This document shows, piece after piece, positions 1 through 6,946 of a stretch of 11,326 bases of DNA (its first letter is position 1; every line of letters begins with the position of its first letter). The stretch comes from Chloroflexota bacterium (lineage in GTDB: Bacteria; Chloroflexota; Anaerolineae; 4572-78; J111). The position numbers were made by a program, and so were the translations under genes. The notes beneath the pieces are model-generated. The model searched no databases. It was not told the origin of the DNA and saw nothing but the letters and a program-made list of their open reading frames with translations. The DNA is taken from NCBI GenBank assembly GCA_003695455.1, contig RFJF01000081.1, positions 1 through 11,326 of the forward strand. Direction: 5' to 3'.

Positions 1-3000
1 GGGTATGCATCCCCACCCCCTGCCCCCCGCCACCATGCGGATCAAGGTTTTTGAAGACATCTCTCCGGTCAACGGCCAGATGGACGCTCCCGCCGAAGGC
101 GGCCTGCCCGGCTTCCACGCCACCATCAACGACATTGCCGGTGAAATCACCACCGACATTTTTGGCAACCCGCTCTGCACCGCCTACGATGCCAACGGCA
201 ATGTTGTTGGGCATTACGCGGATGCTGCCGCCGTTGCCAACGGCACCGTCACTCCCGGACTGGGCACCGATTGCACCTACAGTGACGCCAACGGCGATAT
301 TGCCATTCCCAACGTTGGTACCATCCGCTTTGACGTGGTGGTCATCCCCCCCGAAGGTCAGGGTTGGGTTGAAACCACCACCCTGGAAGGCTCGCCCAGT
401 TGGGATACCTGGCTGGCCGAAGGCGGCACCGGTCTGGATAATGAATTTGTGGTGGCCGGGGAACCCTTCCCCTGGACCATTTTTGGTTACACCAAAGCCA
501 CAAATACCCTGGCCGGCGGCACCGGCGGCGTTAAAGGTACGCTGGTGGCCGCATCGGTTTACCTGCCCCAAACCGGCGCCCTGCCCTACTACGGCGACAT
601 CTGGAAAGGTTTCACCGGCACCAAAATTACCGGCCCCATCACCGATGGCTGGGTAGCTCTGTCTGACCTGCAAAACGGCGACACCGCCGTGTATGTGGGC
701 CAGGCCAACGCCGACGGCACCTTCCAGATTAACGGCGTGCCGGACGGCAATTACCTGTTTACCTGGTGGGACAACAACCTGCACTACATTCTGGACTGGA
801 TACAGGTGACCGTCTCTAACGGTGAAATTTACGATATGGGCACGCCAATGCTCACCGGCTGGTTCACCGTTGTTGATGGTTACGTCTTTAACGACCTCAA
901 CCTGAACGGTGTCAAAGACGCCGGCGAACCCGGCCTGTCTAACTACACCGTGGTCTTGCGCGACCGGGACAACAGCGAGATTGACCGCATGTCTATTGCC
1001 GTGACCACCGACGAGACCGGCTACTACATCTTTGAAAAAGCCTACCCCATGAACTCCTGGATGGTGCTTGAAGCCTACAACGACCGCTACTACACCACCG
1101 GCGTCACCTACCAGGTAGAAAACCAGCCCACCCCCACCACCGTGCTGGGCAACGGCGTAGACGTGGGGCTGATGCCGGTGCTGGGCCAGTCGGCCCGGCT
1201 GGATTGGGGCGTGCATCCCTACGACCCCACCGGCAACGACCCCAACATCCCCAGAAACGGCGGCATCGTCGGCTCGGTCTTTTATGATACCACCCGCGCC
1301 GAATACGATGCCCGCTACCAGGCCGCCGAACCCTGGGCGCCCGGCATCCCCGGTTTGCGAATGAATCTCTACGCCACGGTTCCGTGCGGTACCAACCCCG
1401 GTACCACCTGCGATGCCGCCGGCAACTACGAACTGGCCCCCGATGGCTCCTACGCCAAAGGTGAGTTGCTCAACACCACCACCACCGAAACCTGGGAAAT
1501 GCCCGGCGGTTGTACCGCCCGCGATGCCAACGGCAACATTCTCAACTACCCCAACGACCAGCAACTCTTTGCTAACCCCGGCCCGGCCGATTATGCCTGT
1601 ATTGAAGCGCCCATGATGGGCACCCAAATTCAGAACGGCTTTGCCACCCTTGACGGCAACTGGGGCTTTACCGAAGGCTGCTTTGGTACCGGCGGCGCAA
1701 CGGCTGAAGGCGTGTGCGCTGATGGCAGTACTCCGCTGCCCCTGACCGCCGGCGAATACCTGGTTGAAGTGGTTAACCCCGCCGATGCCCTGGGCCGCCC
1801 CATTTACCAGGTAGTGCGCGAGGAAGACGTTAACGTCTTTGACGGCGACCAGTTTACACCGGCCATTCCGCCCCCGGCCTGCGCCGGCCCGCTGCACACC
1901 GTTGACGTGGTTAACGCCGGTGCCGATGGCTATAGCCCGGTTGTGTACGATACCGGTCATGGCACCATCACTGTGCCGGCTTCAACACCGGTTGATAACC
2001 CCAACTTTGGCACAGAAGATGGCGGCGGCCCCTATGAAGGCACCGTGCGCCCCCTGTGCGATACCAAACTGGTTACCGTCAGCAACGGCAAGTCCGTGGC
2101 CCCCACCTTCACCATGTTCACCGACGTGCCGATCCCCGGCAAGTGGAAGGGCTACATCATTGACGATTTGACCGTCTCCACCAACCCACAGGACATGAGC
2201 TACGGCGAAAAGGCCGGTATCTCCCACTCGCCCATTGGCGTGTATGACTGGAGCAACCGCTACATCACCACCATTACCTCGGACCCCAACGGCGTGTACG
2301 AAATCCTGCTCCCGTCATCCTACACGGTCAACGCTCCTACCCCGTCCGGCGTGTTTGCCAACATGTACTACATTCTGGGTAACGACCCCGGCCAGCCCGG
2401 TAACGCCAACTCCAACTACAACCCCCAATTCCGCACCATCGGGGCCACCTTTGAAATTTATCCCGGGTTGATTATCCCCTCGGATTTGGCGCCCACCCAG
2501 ATTGTGCCAAGCCAGTTGGCCTTCAATTCCGCCTTTGCTTCACCCCCGCAGTGTGTGCTGAACGACCCGGCCGCGCCCGATACACCGGAACTGTGGGCGG
2601 TGTCTCAGCCGTACGTGGATGTGACCGGCGGCGTTAACCAGAGCTTCACCATTCAGGGCCAGGGCTTTGGCCCCGGCGCCGATGCAAACATCAGCCAGGT
2701 GACGCTGGACGGCACCATTGTTCTGTCTACCACTGCCTGGTCAGATACCCAAATCAACGTGACCGTACCCGGCAACACGCCGTCCGGCCCGCACCAGCTT
2801 GAAATCACCGCCGACAACGGCAACAAAACCGTCAACGGCCTCACCTTCCACGTGCTGGATGCCGCCGGTTACAACCCCACCGTGTACGAAGTGGGCGCCG
2901 GCAAGCAGTTTGATACTGCGCTTGCTCCGCCGGCTATTCCGGCTACCATTCAGGACGCCATTGACGCGGCTACGGCCGCCGGCGGCGATGCGCTGGTAGT

Positions 3001-5440
3001 GGTTTATCCCAATGCCACAGCCCAGTGGAACCCCACCGGTATCCACTTTGAAAACCTGCTCATCAATGCCCCCATCAAGTTGCAGGGCGTTGGCCCCGGC
3101 GGCGTCTACCCCAACAACACGGCTGTGCTTGGTTCGGTGGTTGATGGCCGCGGTGTGGCCGGCGATACCGGTTACGCCGCCCAATGGCTCACCAATGTGA
3201 TGAGCCTCAACTGGGACGGCGTGCAGGCCGTGTACGAAGGCCCGACGATGTACGTGCTGGCCCGCGACGGTGAATTTACCGATGCGTACCAAGCCAGCAT
3301 TGACGGCTTCCGCATTCAGGGCGGCGACCAGCAAGGCTTCCCCAATAAATTGCAGCCGGTCAACCCGGGCCAAAAAGAGGTAGCCGCGGTACAGGGCGGC
3401 GGCGTGTTTGTTAACGCCTATGCCCGCTACATGCAAATTACCAACAACATTCTGGAAAGCAACGGCGGCGCGTACGCCAGTGCTATCCGGCTGGGCACCC
3501 CGAACATCCCGCCCCCACTGGGCGACAACCAGAACGACTTTGTGAGGATTGCCCACAACCGCATTCTGGCTAACGGCGGTACCAACCTGGCCGGCGCAGT
3601 TGGCATCTTTGCCGGCGCCGAAGGTTATGAAGTAGCCAACAACGATATCTGCGGCAACTTCTCGGCCGAATACGGCGGCGGCATCAGCCACTACGGCCTT
3701 AGCCCCAACGGTAAAATTCACGACAACCGCATCTACTTTAACCGCTCTTACGACGAAGGCGGCGGGATTATGATTGCCGGTGAACTGCCGGCCAACCCCG
3801 GCACCCTCTCGCCCGGCGCGGGCCCGGTAGACATCTACAACAACCTCATCCAGGCTAACCTGGGCAACGACGATGGCGGCGGCCTGCGCTTCCTGATGGC
3901 CAACAACTTCACCTACAACGTCTACAACAACATCATCGTCAACAACGTTTCTACCCACGAAGGCGGCGGCGTCTCCCTGAACGACACCCCCAGCGTGAAC
4001 TTCTACAACAACACCGTGATGAAAAACATCACCACCGCCACCGCCATGACCAGCAACGGTGCTCCGGCGCCGGCAGGGCTGTCCACATCGGCCAACAGCG
4101 CTATGCTGCAAGCCACCTTGCCGGCTACCATGCCCACCTTCAGCGACCCGGTTCTCTTCAACAACATCTTCTGGGATAACCGGGCCGGCAGCTTCAGCGG
4201 TTCAACCGTGGCCGGCATTGGCCTGCCCGGCGACCCCGGCGGCATCTACCACTGGGACCTGGGCGTGGCCGACCCGGCGGGTATGTTGTCGCCCACCAAT
4301 TCGCTGTTGCAAACCGAGCTGGGGACAATTCCTGATGCCAGCAATAAAGTAGGTGAAGACCCGCTGGTGGTTACGCCCTACGATACCTCGGTCAGCGTGG
4401 CTCCGTGGCGCGGCAACCCCCGCTTTGTAGACATCACCATGGTCACGTTTGATACCACCCCCAACCTGCTGGGTGATTACCACCTGCAATCAATTTCGCC
4501 GGCGGTAGACTCCGGGGTGTACTTCAAAGACGGCGTGAAAGCGCCCAAGTTTGACTTTGATAACGATGTCCGTCCTATGTCGCTGATTAATCCGGTTGAC
4601 ATTGGCGCCGACGAAACCCCCGGCCCGCTGCCGCCCACCATCCTGCTTCACTTCTCTACCCGGGGCAACAAACTGGTTCCCGGCACTACCCCGCCATCGG
4701 ATGACGCCGATGTCTTTACCTGGGATGGCGCCGTCTTTGGCAAGCAGTGGGATGCCAGCGCGGCCAACCTGCCCGGCGGAGCCGATATTGACGGCCTGTC
4801 GGTGGTAGACGCAGACACCTTCTACGTTTCGTTCAGGAACAACACTCCCCTGACGCTTCCGGGGGTAGACCCGGTTCAGGATGAGGACGTGGTCCTGTAC
4901 GATGCCGGAACCTGGAGCATGTTCTTTAAAGGCCAGGACCGCTGCGGTCTGGGCCAGAATAACGGCCAGGACGTGGACGCCATTGACGTGGTGGGTGGGG
5001 TGCTCTACTTCTCCACCGTTGGCAACTCTGCGGTTGGAAACCTGACCGGCCCCTTTGATGATGCCGACATCTACAGCTGGAGCGGCGGCAACAACTGCAC
5101 CCGCGTCTTTGACGCCGATACCGACCCACCGGTGGGCAAACGCCTGACCGGCGGCGCCGACATCAACGGCCTGACCTACGTTGACGCAGACACCTTCTTT
5201 GTCTCGTTTGATCAGGACGGCGCGCTGATTGGTATTCAAAATGAAGACGTGGTCACCTACGATGCCGGCGAGTGGCTGTTACACTGGGACGGCTCGGTCC
5301 ACGGCCTGGACGGCAACAACAACGGGCATGACCTGGATGCCATCTCGGTGCCCGCCGGTGTCCCGATGATTGCCGGCCAGCGCACTCTGGGTGTTGGCTC
5401 TGACATACTGTACCTGCCTATGATTTTGAAGACACCATAA
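1..5440 (+). CDS. Giant secreted mosaic protein (SdrD-B-like, IPT/TIG, parallel beta-helix, Asp-rich repeats), 5' partial
   Basis: The frame is open to the left edge and about 1,812 residues are visible. The ATG at 5 has no ribosome site and no signal peptide follows it, so the true start is upstream. Domains in order: SdrD-B/Cna-B-like beta modules (about 35-1250) with a calcium-type loop near 893-919; further beta modules with scattered Cys (1260-2100); an unassigned conserved-looking segment (about 2110-2510); an IPT/TIG Ig-like fold (about 2600-2860); a right-handed beta-helix (about 2870-4620) whose coils repeat N-N/R-x-I-x-x-N and GGG turns and which closes with a DxDxxxRP...DIGADE motif; two Asp-rich units (4640-5359); and a C-terminal YLPMILK tail. 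This architecture is typical of extracellular adhesin or scaffold proteins. No catalytic residues are recognisable. It lies 102 bases upstream of the oxidase pair, so a role in displaying or binding those enzymes or their substrate is possible but inferred. The reading frame and extracellular location are secure; the function is not. Confidence 0.9.
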   Translation, partial: GMHPHPLPPATMRIKVFEDISPVNGQMDAPAEGGLPGFHATINDIAGEITTDIFGNPLCTAYDANGNVVGHYADAAAVANGTVTPGLGTDCTYSDANGDIAIPNVGTIRFDVVVIPPEGQGWVETTTLEGSPSWDTWLAEGGTGLDNEFVVAGEPFPWTIFGYTKATNTLAGGTGGVKGTLVAASVYLPQTGALPYYGDIWKGFTGTKITGPITDGWVALSDLQNGDTAVYVGQANADGTFQINGVPDGNYLFTWWDNNLHYILDWIQVTVSNGEIYDMGTPMLTGWFTVVDGYVFNDLNLNGVKDAGEPGLSNYTVVLRDRDNSEIDRMSIAVTTDETGYYIFEKAYPMNSWMVLEAYNDRYYTTGVTYQVENQPTPTTVLGNGVDVGLMPVLGQSARLDWGVHPYDPTGNDPNIPRNGGIVGSVFYDTTRAEYDARYQAAEPWAPGIPGLRMNLYATVPCGTNPGTTCDAAGNYELAPDGSYAKGELLNTTTTETWEMPGGCTARDANGNILNYPNDQQLFANPGPADYACIEAPMMGTQIQNGFATLDGNWGFTEGCFGTGGATAEGVCADGSTPLPLTAGEYLVEVVNPADALGRPIYQVVREEDVNVFDGDQFTPAIPPPACAGPLHTVDVVNAGADGYSPVVYDTGHGTITVPASTPVDNPNFGTEDGGGPYEGTVRPLCDTKLVTVSNGKSVAPTFTMFTDVPIPGKWKGYIIDDLTVSTNPQDMSYGEKAGISHSPIGVYDWSNRYITTITSDPNGVYEILLPSSYTVNAPTPSGVFANMYYILGNDPGQPGNANSNYNPQFRTIGATFEIYPGLIIPSDLAPTQIVPSQLAFNSAFASPPQCVLNDPAAPDTPELWAVSQPYVDVTGGVNQSFTIQGQGFGPGADANISQVTLDGTIVLSTTAWSDTQINVTVPGNTPSGPHQLEITADNGNKTVNGLTFHVLDAAGYNPTVYEVGAGKQFDTALAPPAIPATIQDAIDAATAAGGDALVVVYPNATAQWNPTGIHFENLLINAPIKLQGVGPGGVYPNNTAVLGSVVDGRGVAGDTGYAAQWLTNVMSLNWDGVQAVYEGPTMYVLARDGEFTDAYQASIDGFRIQGGDQQGFPNKLQPVNPGQKEVAAVQGGGVFVNAYARYMQITNNILESNGGAYASAIRLGTPNIPPPLGDNQNDFVRIAHNRILANGGTNLAGAVGIFAGAEGYEVANNDICGNFSAEYGGGISHYGLSPNGKIHDNRIYFNRSYDEGGGIMIAGELPANPGTLSPGAGPVDIYNNLIQANLGNDDGGGLRFLMANNFTYNVYNNIIVNNVSTHEGGGVSLNDTPSVNFYNNTVMKNITTATAMTSNGAPAPAGLSTSANSAMLQATLPATMPTFSDPVLFNNIFWDNRAGSFSGSTVAGIGLPGDPGGIYHWDLGVADPAGMLSPTNSLLQTELGTIPDASNKVGEDPLVVTPYDTSVSVAPWRGNPRFVDITMVTFDTTPNLLGDYHLQSISPAVDSGVYFKDGVKAPKFDFDNDVRPMSLINPVDIGADETPGPLPPTILLHFSTRGNKLVPGTTPPSDDADVFTWDGAVFGKQWDASAANLPGGADIDGLSVVDADTFYVSFRNNTPLTLPGVDPVQDEDVVLYDAGTWSMFFKGQDRCGLGQNNGQDVDAIDVVGGVLYFSTVGNSAVGNLTGPFDDADIYSWSGGNNCTRVFDADTDPPVGKRLTGGADINGLTYVDADTFFVSFDQDGALIGIQNEDVVTYDAGEWLLHWDGSVHGLDGNNNGHDLDAISVPAGVPMIAGQRTLGVGSDILYLPMILKTP
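872..1110 (+). other. SdrD-B-like domain with calcium-type loop (inside the giant protein)
   Basis: The segment begins DGYVFNDLNLNGVKDAGEPG and continues as a beta sandwich with a D-x-x-GYY-x-F motif. The D-x-N-x-N-G-x-x-D spacing (Asp codon 893-895 to Asp codon 917-919) matches the calcium-binding loop of SdrD B repeats and related prealbumin-like folds. Known examples stiffen surface proteins when calcium is bound. The match is by motif only. Confidence 0.7.
2600..2860 (+). other. IPT/TIG Ig-like domain (inside the giant protein)
   Basis: The encoded segment carries the IPT/TIG hallmarks: an opening hydrophobic strand, 'FTIQGQGFGPGAD' (the G-x-G-F glycine turn), 'VTLDG', 'WSDTQINVTVPGNTPSG' and a final strand 'LEITADNGNKTVNGLTFHV'. 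Such domains are structural or ligand-binding modules in extracellular proteins. Boundaries are approximate. Confidence 0.75.
2870..4620 (+). other. Right-handed parallel beta-helix region (inside the giant protein)
   Basis: It opens with a 'TIQDAIDAA' motif, as in many pectate-lyase-like folds. From about 3430 to 4060 there are successive coils of the type NNILESN, HNRILAN, NNDICGN, DNRIYFN, NNLIQAN, NNIIVNN and NNTVMKN. These alternate with GGG turns (YGGGIS, EGGGIM, DGGGLR, EGGGVS). The region closes with FDFDNDVRP and VDIGADE, a common end of bacterial beta-helix adhesins and 'choice-of-anchor' proteins. No lyase or hydrolase active site can be identified, so it is called structural or carbohydrate-binding only. 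Confidence 0.8.
4640..5359 (+). repeat. Tandem pair of Asp-rich ~120-residue units at the end of the giant protein
   Basis: Copy 1 is about 4640-4996 and copy 2 about 4997-5359. Shared blocks in the same order are FST-x-GN, DDAD(V/I)-x-(T/S)W, GGADI(D/N)GL-x-x-VDADTF(Y/F)VSF, (D/N)EDVV-x-YDAG-x-W and G-x-NNG-x-D(V/L)DAI. The acidic, glycine-rich loops suggest calcium binding. I do not recognise the family. Indels between the copies change the offset from 357 to 375 bases, and the protein match is much stronger than the DNA match, so the duplication is old. Confidence 0.8.
5411..5431 (+). other. C-terminal YLPMILK tail of the giant protein
   Basis: The protein ends in YLPMILK-TP just before the stop at 5438-5440, after a short linker. 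Similar Y/F-LP-(L/M)-(V/I)-hydrophobic-R/K endings recur on exported Chloroflexota proteins. This is recalled family knowledge; no database was searched. It is the main phylum clue in the window and may be an anchoring or sorting tail. Confidence 0.5.
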
Positions 5441-5460
5441 AGCCAAAGCACTTCTGAATC

Positions 5461-5496
5461 TCCGGGCCGGCAGGGTTGTTGCTCCGCCGGCCCGGA
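5461..5496 (+). terminator. Intergenic GC-rich hairpin, possible terminator or mRNA stabiliser
   Basis: TCCGGGCCGGC (5461-5471) is the perfect reverse complement of GCCGGCCCGGA (5486-5496), giving an 11-bp stem. Three more weak pairs are possible inside the 14-base loop. It sits 21 bases after the stop of the giant-protein gene and 47 bases before the oxidase start. No T-tract follows on either strand, so classical intrinsic termination is doubtful. It may attenuate read-through or protect an mRNA end. Confidence 0.45.
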
Positions 5497-5531
5497 CAGA
5501 ATGTGATTGCACCGGTTTAGTAATACAGAAC

Positions 5532-5535
5532 GGAG
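5532..5535 (+). promoter_or_regulatory. Ribosome binding site deciding the subunit A start
   Basis: GGAG lies 7 bases before the ATG at 5543. This favours that ATG over the in-frame TTG at 5507. It also places the twin-arginine motif at residues 7-8 of the protein, as expected. Confidence 0.75.
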
Positions 5536-5542
5536 ACAAAAC

Positions 5543-6913
5543 ATGAAAAACAAACTTACCCGAAGAAATTTTTTGAAACTGTCCGGAAGTGCTTTGGCGG
5601 CTGCGGCGGGTTCCTATGGCTTGACCACTTTGCTGCACGACAAACTGTTGTGGCCGGCCGAAGCCAAGGTAGCCACCCTGGCCGATTTGCCGCCCGCGCC
5701 CTTCTGCGGGCCGCCCCAATCCATTGACCAACTACTGGTTGATATTGCCCAGGCGGCCGGAAACTACGACCTGTTTTTAGCCGGCACCGACGGCTGGATT
5801 TACATCCCGCCGACGCAAAATCTGGCGCCCTACCACCCCGACACGGCCGCACCGGACCCTTTTAACACCTATATGTTCGGCTTTGCCAACCTGACCGGTT
5901 TGCAGTCCGGTGAAATCGAAAGCCAGAAAATGAAGGTCCAGCACCCGGCCCCGATGTTCTGGTTCCCGCAGGATACGGAATTTACCGCGCGGCTGACAAA
6001 CCTGGGCTTAGGTATGCGCCCGGATTTAATTGATGACCACACCATCCACTTCCACGGGCGGCGCAACGCCATCCCCTTCTTTGACGGCGAGCCAAACACC
6101 TCGATTGCCGTGCCCATTGGCCGCATCTTTGATTACGTGTTCGATATCCCTATGCCGGGCACCTACATGTACCACTGCCACGTAGAAGAGGTTGAACACG
6201 TACACCTGGGCATGACCGGCCTGGTTTTTGTTACCCCGGCCCAAAACGGCACCAACCATAATGGCTTCACCAAATTTGTTTACAACGACGGCGACGGCTC
6301 CACCGGCTACGACCGCGAGTTCCCGATGTTGCTCTCTGACGTCTGGTCCGAAGCCCACTGGGATTTCTCGCACGTGCAGTTACCGGAGTGGAGCGACTAC
6401 AAACCCAACTACTACCTGCTCAACGGCCGGGTTTACCCCGATACCCTGAAGCCCAACGGCTATGTCGACTTCGCCCACCCCAACCGAACCGGCACCGACC
6501 TGACTCCGCCGTCCGGCAGCCCCGAACTGCAGTTCCAGCCCTACTCATCACTGGTAACGTGTAACGAAGGCGAACGGGTTTTGATCCGCCTGGCCAACCT
6601 GGGCTTTTTGCGGCAAACCATGAGCATGGCCGGCATAAAAATGCGGGTGGTGGGCAAAGACGCTACCCTGCTGAAAGGCCGCAACGGTGAAGACCTGAGC
6701 TACTTTACCGACAGCATCTCCATTGGCCCCGGCGAAGCCTTTGATATTATCTTTGAAGCCCCCTCCCATCAGGGTGGCAATCCCGATAAATACCTCTTTT
6801 ACAACCGCAACTCACTGGCTATGGGCAACGGCACCGGAGCGGGGGCGCAAATGACCGAAGTTCATGTTTACCCCGCCGGCACATTGGCCCCGCAAACTGA
6901 ACCGTTGACCTAG
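5543..6913 (+). CDS. Two-domain multicopper oxidase, Tat-exported (subunit A, carries the type 1 copper site)
   Basis: The product has 456 residues. Residues 6-12 (TRRNFLK) match the twin-arginine consensus and precede an Ala-rich hydrophobic stretch, so export as a folded, probably copper-loaded protein is likely. Cupredoxin domain 1 (about 60-235) has H-T-I-H-F-H-G at 166-172 and Y-H-C-H at 210-213, followed by H219 and M224. By MCO family rules H166, C212, H219 and M224 form a type 1 copper site, and H169, H171, H211 and H213 are half of a trinuclear cluster. The C-to-H spacing is seven residues rather than the usual five. Domain 2 (about 320-456) keeps the fold (V-x-C-NEGERV, MRVVGKD, I-x-GPGEAFDIIF), but its ligand positions read MSMAGIKM (360-367) and YLFYNRN (417-423), with no histidine. 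It is therefore about 150 residues or more shorter in ligand content than a classical laccase. It is paralogous to the next gene. MCO membership is firm; the substrate is unknown. Confidence 0.92.
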   Translation: MKNKLTRRNFLKLSGSALAAAAGSYGLTTLLHDKLLWPAEAKVATLADLPPAPFCGPPQSIDQLLVDIAQAAGNYDLFLAGTDGWIYIPPTQNLAPYHPDTAAPDPFNTYMFGFANLTGLQSGEIESQKMKVQHPAPMFWFPQDTEFTARLTNLGLGMRPDLIDDHTIHFHGRRNAIPFFDGEPNTSIAVPIGRIFDYVFDIPMPGTYMYHCHVEEVEHVHLGMTGLVFVTPAQNGTNHNGFTKFVYNDGDGSTGYDREFPMLLSDVWSEAHWDFSHVQLPEWSDYKPNYYLLNGRVYPDTLKPNGYVDFAHPNRTGTDLTPPSGSPELQFQPYSSLVTCNEGERVLIRLANLGFLRQTMSMAGIKMRVVGKDATLLKGRNGEDLSYFTDSISIGPGEAFDIIFEAPSHQGGNPDKYLFYNRNSLAMGNGTGAGAQMTEVHVYPAGTLAPQTEPLT

Positions 6914-6933
6914 GCTCGCGAGAAAGTGACGAG

Positions 6934-6939
6934 AAGGAG
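6934..6939 (+). promoter_or_regulatory. Ribosome binding site deciding the subunit B start
   Basis: AAGGAG lies 7 bases before the ATG at 6947. An in-frame GTG at 6926 would lie upstream of this site and is therefore not used as the start. Confidence 0.8.
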
Positions 6940-6946
6940 CAAAAAA

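Noticed and set aside
5..7. ATG at 5 as start of the giant protein
   Set aside because: There is no ribosome site or signal peptide, and the sequence runs straight into an internal beta-domain strand. The frame is open to the window edge, so the gene begins upstream.
2741..4111. 456-codon open frame on the minus strand
   Set aside because: It lies wholly inside the giant-protein gene. Its product is low-complexity V/G/A/H-rich sequence mirroring the repetitive GCC/GGC codons of the plus strand, with no ribosome site or domain.
5507..5509. TTG as start of subunit A
   Set aside because: The ATG at 5543 has GGAG at a 7-base spacing and puts the twin-arginine motif near the N-terminus. The extra 12 residues look like untranslated leader.
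5521..5526. TAATAC as a -10 promoter element before subunit A
   Set aside because: No acceptable -35 element lies 16-18 bases upstream (that place is taken by the hairpin arm and CAGAAT), and it would leave almost no leader. One weak hexamer is not enough.
6038..6214. Copper nitrite reductase as identity of subunit A
   Set aside because: The first motif has His where nitrite reductases have the catalytic Asp (H-T-I-H-F-H), the second has HCH instead of HCA, and the expected domain 2 histidines are missing. An MCO-type assignment fits better.
6926..6928. GTG as start of subunit B
   Set aside because: It lies upstream of the AAGGAG site, which is ideally spaced for the ATG at 6947.
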